NCBI GenBank assembly: GCA_002469525.1 | Contig: DKME01000115.1 | Span: 1-6,892 of the forward strand | Direction: 5' to 3' | Length of the DNA: 6,892 nucleotides | DNA from: Actinobacteria bacterium UBA7422 | GTDB lineage: Bacteria > Actinomycetota > Actinomycetes > S36-B12 | Shown here: piece after piece, positions 3,980 through 6,892 of the stretch | Position numbering within the stretch: the stretch's first letter is position 1 | Layout of the letters: each line of letters begins with the position of its first letter | Notes under the pieces: generated by a model | What the model was told of the DNA's origin: nothing | Seen by the model: the letters and a program-made list of their open reading frames with translations, nothing else | The model's database searches: none | Made by a program: the position numbers and the translations under genes

Positions 3980-5644
3980 TCACTCTCGAGGTGGTTTGTA
4001 ACCCTCAGATTCAATGCGTGCGGCATTACGCGGAAGCATGAAACTCAAAAGCAATCCAAGGAATACGAAGATTCCGGCAATGATCGACACCGATTTAATC
4101 GCGGTGACAAATCCGTCCGATGCCCCAGCGACGAGCACGTCACCATCAGGTTGCTTGGCAAGGGCGGGGATTGCTTGACCGGCGCTATTGGCGACCGCGT
4201 CACTGACCTGTTGGGCTTCTGCAGCTGGGATGCCCCGGTCTTCAAGGTGTCCGGCGGTTGATCCAAGGCCAATGAGCAGGGTTGTTCCAATAATTGCCGT
4301 GCCGATCGCCGCGCCTACTTGGCGTGATGTTGATTGCACCGCACTAGCCGAACCCGATTCGGCGACGGGGACTTCGGAGAGGATTACGCCGGTGAGTTGG
4401 GCGGTGGCGAAACCAACACCCATTCCGTAGATAAAGAGCCACGGAGCCATTCCCCAACCTGTGACGGTTTCGGAAATAATGATTCCCAGACCAATAATTC
4501 CAATCACTTCAAGCACCATGCCGAGTTGGAGAACGCGAACCGGCCCGAAGCGTTGGGACAGTGGTGCACCAGCGCCGGACGCTGCGAAGGAACCAATTGC
4601 AAGTGCTAGCAAAATGAAACCGGTCTGCAATGCGTCGTAGCCACGGGTGGCTTGCAGGAATAGCGGGATAGCAAAAAGCAATCCGAACTCGCCGAGGCTG
4701 ACAACGAGTGCGACACCGTTGCCGGCACCGAAGCTTTTGATTTTGAACAGTCGAAGGTCAAGGATCACTACTTTGTCAGCGGCGATTCGGCGCTTTTCCA
4801 CGAAGATCATCGTGATTAAAGCAATGATTCCTAAGACACCGGCGACAGTGACAATGGAGATCGAGCCAAGGGGCCAGGTCCAACCGCCAACCTTGAAATC
4901 AGCGATAGGTGCGAGCCAGCCATAGCGTTGGCCTTCGATCACTGCAAAGACTATTCCGACCAAACCGAGGGTGATCAAAAGTGTTCCCGGAATATCGAAG
5001 CCCTTACGCGCGTGCATGTCCCGAGTTTCTGGGACAACGGCAATGACACCAATAATCACAATGATTCCGATGGGAACGTTGATTAAGAAAGCCCAATGCC
5101 AGGAAGCATAGGTGGTGAGCCAACCGCCAACGAGTGGCCCAAGGGCCGCCATGCCACCGATCGTTCCACCCCAAACCGCAAATGCGACCGCGCGTGACTT
5201 ACCAACAAAGACGGCGTTAATGACCGCGAGTGATGCGGGCAGAATCATTGCCCCACCGATTCCCTGCAATGCACGGGCACCGATCAGGGTCATCGAAGAA
5301 TCAGAGGCGGCGACGAGTGCGCTGGCAAGAACAAAGGTGACTACACCAATAATGAACAGGAGTTTGCGACCAAAGCGGTCACCTAGGCGACCAAAGAAAA
5401 TAAGCAGCGATGCAAAAGTCAGTGAGTATGCCGCGTTAATCCACTCGGCGTCGTTGGTGGTGAGGTCAAGGTCGGTGACCATGGTGGGAATCGCGACGTT
5501 CACCACGGTTGCGTCGAGAATAATCATGGCAACACCAAGTGCTAGGAAGATCAGTGCGACCCAACGCTTCTTGCCTTCCAGCACAATATTGTGTGCGGGA
5601 GGCGTTGTTGGAAGTGGTTCGCGTTCGTTCTCAACCGATGCCAT
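3980..5644 (-). CDS. DHA2-family (EmrB/QacA-type) MFS drug:proton antiporter
   Basis: An inner-membrane proton-driven efflux pump of 554 residues, the length expected for the 14-helix DHA2 branch. After a 25-residue cytoplasmic tail, the first helix carries LDATVVNVAIP (43-53), the DHA motif D1 with Asp44. Motif A is GRLGDRFGRK (85-94), motif B is GARALQGIGGAMILPAS (122-138) with Arg124, and the antiporter motif C region contains ALGPLVGG (167-174) followed by WHWAFLINVPIG. The polar C-terminal end is short. Substrates cannot be read from the sequence. ATG 5644 is chosen over GTG 5656 because GAGGAG (5654-5649) lies 4 nt before the ATG and would be inside the longer frame. It is divergent from dusB, with about 105 bp between start codons, and no regulator gene is adjacent. 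A GC hairpin after the stop probably separates it from the HU operon. Confidence 0.95.
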   Translation of the reverse strand: MASVENEREPLPTTPPAHNIVLEGKKRWVALIFLALGVAMIILDATVVNVAIPTMVTDLDLTTNDAEWINAAYSLTFASLLIFFGRLGDRFGRKLLFIIGVVTFVLASALVAASDSSMTLIGARALQGIGGAMILPASLAVINAVFVGKSRAVAFAVWGGTIGGMAALGPLVGGWLTTYASWHWAFLINVPIGIIVIIGVIAVVPETRDMHARKGFDIPGTLLITLGLVGIVFAVIEGQRYGWLAPIADFKVGGWTWPLGSISIVTVAGVLGIIALITMIFVEKRRIAADKVVILDLRLFKIKSFGAGNGVALVVSLGEFGLLFAIPLFLQATRGYDALQTGFILLALAIGSFAASGAGAPLSQRFGPVRVLQLGMVLEVIGIIGLGIIISETVTGWGMAPWLFIYGMGVGFATAQLTGVILSEVPVAESGSASAVQSTSRQVGAAIGTAIIGTTLLIGLGSTAGHLEDRGIPAAEAQQVSDAVANSAGQAIPALAKQPDGDVLVAGASDGFVTAIKSVSIIAGIFVFLGLLLSFMLPRNAARIESEGYKPPRE

Positions 5645-5648
5645 GTTG

Positions 5649-5654
5649 CTCCTC
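5649..5654 (-). promoter_or_regulatory. Shine-Dalgarno deciding the antiporter start
   Basis: GAGGAG on the minus strand stands 4 nt (CAAC) before ATG 5644. The alternative GTG 5656 overlaps this site and has no ribosome-binding site of its own, so the shorter protein is preferred. Confidence 0.75.
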
Positions 5655-5730
5655 ACATGTCAGGTTCCACGTAATCGGGACCCTTTTGCCACAACGCAGT
5701 CTGCCCTACGCGGTGCACATTGCTGAAATA

Positions 5731-5754
5731 GACATGCGAAACTTGCGCAATGTC
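5731..5754. repeat. Imperfect inverted repeat across the dusB start codon
   Basis: GACATGCG (5731-5738) can pair with CGC and ATGTC (5746-5748, 5750-5754), leaving one bulged A and a 7-nt loop. The dusB ATG (5750-5752) is inside the right arm. If the mRNA begins upstream of 5731 the start codon would be buried in a hairpin. As DNA it could be a regulator site between dusB and the divergent antiporter gene. A second pairing, ACATTGC (5717-5723) with GCAATGT (5747-5753), overlaps it. Confidence 0.35.
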
Positions 5755-6892
5755 AGCACAGCTTGCAATTGGATCCTATGTAGTTGATCCACCTGTTGTG
5801 CTAGCCCCAATGGCGGGAATCACCAATCGAGCATTTCGCAGGCTGTGCCGCGAAGAAGGTGCCGGACTCTATGTTTCCGAGATGGTCACCTCGCGGGCAC
5901 TCGTGGAACGCAATGCGGCAACCATGGACTTGGTGACTTTCGCAGCAGATGAATCTCCACGGTCAGTGCAGCTTTATGGCGTGGACCCGCATGTCATGGC
6001 TAAAGCGGTCTCAATAATTGTAGACGAAGACCGAGCTGACCATATCGATATGAATTTTGGTTGCCCAGTTCCCAAAGTCACCCGCAAAGGTGGTGGCAGC
6101 GCCTTACCGTGGAAACGTGATTTGTTCACCGAGATTGTTGAGCGAGCAGTTGCCGCAGCAGACGGCAAAGTTCCCATTTCGGTAAAAATGCGAAAGGGAA
6201 TCGACGCGGACCACCTGACCTACCTGCACGCGGGGGAGAGTGCGGCGCGAGCGGGTGTTGCTTGGGTTGCCTTGCACGGGCGCACCGCTGCGGATATGTA
6301 TAGCGGCAAGGCAGATTGGGATGCAATTAAAAACTTGAAAGACCACCTTCGCCAATTCAATACGCCTGTTCTGGGCAACGGCGATATTTGGACCGGCTCA
6401 GACGCACTCAACATGATGGCTCAGACCGGAGCAGACGGCGTGGTTGTGGGTCGTGGCTGTTTGGGGCGACCGTGGTTGTTCTCCCAGCTCACCGCTGCCT
6501 TCGCGGGTGAGGAACTTCCCACAGAACCGCGGCTTGATCGCGTCCTACAAGTCTTACGCCGACACGCTGAACTTCTATGCCTGGATTACGGCGAGGCTAA
6601 AGGCATGCGAGATATGCGCAAACACATGTCCTGGTACCTCAAAGGTTTCAGTGTTCCCCACACGGTCCGTCAATCATTGGGCACCGTGGAATCACTCGCA
6701 GAACTTGACGCCCTGCTATCCCAGATCTACCCCGATCAAGCATTCAATTCAGAAGTAGGAGCCGGCCCGCGCGGTCGCACCTCAGGTGGTCGCAAGCCTT
6801 CACTACCTGATCGCTGGCTAGAAACCTGTGAGCTCACCTTCGAAGACCGAGCCAATGTTTCCTTGGCTGAGCTCTCTGTCAGTGGTGGGTAA
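5750..6892 (+). CDS. dusB: tRNA-dihydrouridine synthase (DusB/Nir3-like)
   Basis: An FMN enzyme that reduces specific uridines in the tRNA D-loop to dihydrouridine using NADPH. The 380-residue protein starts with the TIM-barrel phosphate and flavin segment LAPMAGITNRAFRRLC (18-33). MNFGCPVPK (101-109) carries the catalytic Cys105. KMRKGID (146-152) and HGRT (176-179) contact FMN, and VLGNGDI and GADGVVVGRGCLGRPWLF are the C-terminal barrel loops. A helical tRNA-binding domain follows, including GEAKGMRDMRKHMSWYLKG. A roughly 50-residue tail with GRTSGGRKPSLPDRW is longer than in enterobacterial DusB and is, from memory, common in actinobacteria. ATG 5750 has no Shine-Dalgarno. TAGACA at 5729-5734 could serve as a -10, giving a leader of about 9 nt. 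The start lies in an inverted repeat. The stop TAA is the last three bases of the window, so the gene is complete. Dus family is certain; the DusB label, not a sibling, is likely. Confidence 0.94.
   Translation: MSAQLAIGSYVVDPPVVLAPMAGITNRAFRRLCREEGAGLYVSEMVTSRALVERNAATMDLVTFAADESPRSVQLYGVDPHVMAKAVSIIVDEDRADHIDMNFGCPVPKVTRKGGGSALPWKRDLFTEIVERAVAAADGKVPISVKMRKGIDADHLTYLHAGESAARAGVAWVALHGRTAADMYSGKADWDAIKNLKDHLRQFNTPVLGNGDIWTGSDALNMMAQTGADGVVVGRGCLGRPWLFSQLTAAFAGEELPTEPRLDRVLQVLRRHAELLCLDYGEAKGMRDMRKHMSWYLKGFSVPHTVRQSLGTVESLAELDALLSQIYPDQAFNSEVGAGPRGRTSGGRKPSLPDRWLETCELTFEDRANVSLAELSVSGG

Noticed and set aside
4474..4488. Third Fur/Zur-like box (AAATAATGATTCCCA)
   Set aside because: It matches the other boxes at 11 of 15 positions but lies in the middle of the antiporter coding sequence, far from any promoter, and the right arm does not complement the left.
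5645..5656. GTG 5656 as the antiporter start
   Set aside because: It would place the good GAGGAG site inside the coding region and leave the start without a ribosome-binding site. ATG 5644 is better supported.
5112..5726. Plus-strand 204-residue open frame opposite the antiporter
   Set aside because: It is antisense to the conserved DHA2 motifs, with Thr/Pro/Arg-rich low-complexity content and no ribosome-binding site. It is a shadow of the long membrane-protein frame.
1..6892. Mobile element, prophage, CRISPR or defence island
   Set aside because: No transposase, integrase, direct-repeat array or toxin-antitoxin-like pair was seen. Composition looks even, and the gene order looks chromosomal and mostly housekeeping.

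Overview
This is a 6.9 kb chromosomal window from an actinobacterium of moderate GC content. That is a judgement from the gene families, start-site style and base composition; I ran no search. It suggests a small-genome aquatic or soil lineage more than a high-GC streptomycete. Supporting signs are the single-chain dimeric-type glycyl-tRNA synthetase, a DUF6703-like membrane protein and an antibiotic-biosynthesis-monooxygenase gene near glyS. Several starts also appear to be leaderless, with a TANNNT -10 element exactly 6 nt before the start codon. I see no rRNA, tRNA, CRISPR array, insertion sequence or prophage gene.

Layout from left to right. 1-476 (minus) is the N-terminal part of a metal (probably zinc) ABC transporter substrate-binding lipoprotein, cut by the window edge. 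Its promoter has a perfect TTGACA and overlaps a 15-bp Fur-family (probably Zur) box at 496-510. 524-943 (minus) is a small three-helix membrane protein. From a divergent 78-bp region, an ABM-fold monooxygenase-like gene (1022-1429) and a short phosphoribosyltransferase-like gene (1419-1952) run to the right and overlap by 11 bp. They are followed by glyS (1975-3348), which carries its own -10 inside a 22-bp gap.

Tail-to-tail with glyS, and overlapping its stop codon, lies a two-gene minus-strand operon: an HU-family nucleoid protein (3590-3883), then an 80-residue zinc-ribbon protein (3345-3587) that starts 2 nt after the HU stop. The operon has its own Fur/Zur-type box at 3896-3910, identical to the first in 14 of 15 positions. 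Upstream of it, on the same strand, is a 14-TM-type DHA2 drug:proton antiporter (3980-5644). Divergent from the antiporter is a complete tRNA-dihydrouridine synthase (5750-6892) that ends at the window edge.

How they fit together. glyS, the phosphoribosyltransferase, the monooxygenase-like gene and dusB look like ordinary housekeeping or accessory genes. The thread worth following is metal control. Two almost identical boxes put a zinc-type uptake lipoprotein and an HU plus zinc-ribbon operon under what looks like the same metal-sensing repressor. A metal-responsive nucleoid protein coupled to a CxxC/CxxC protein is the best candidate here for something not yet described. The rest of the transporter, and perhaps the zur gene, would lie beyond the left edge.
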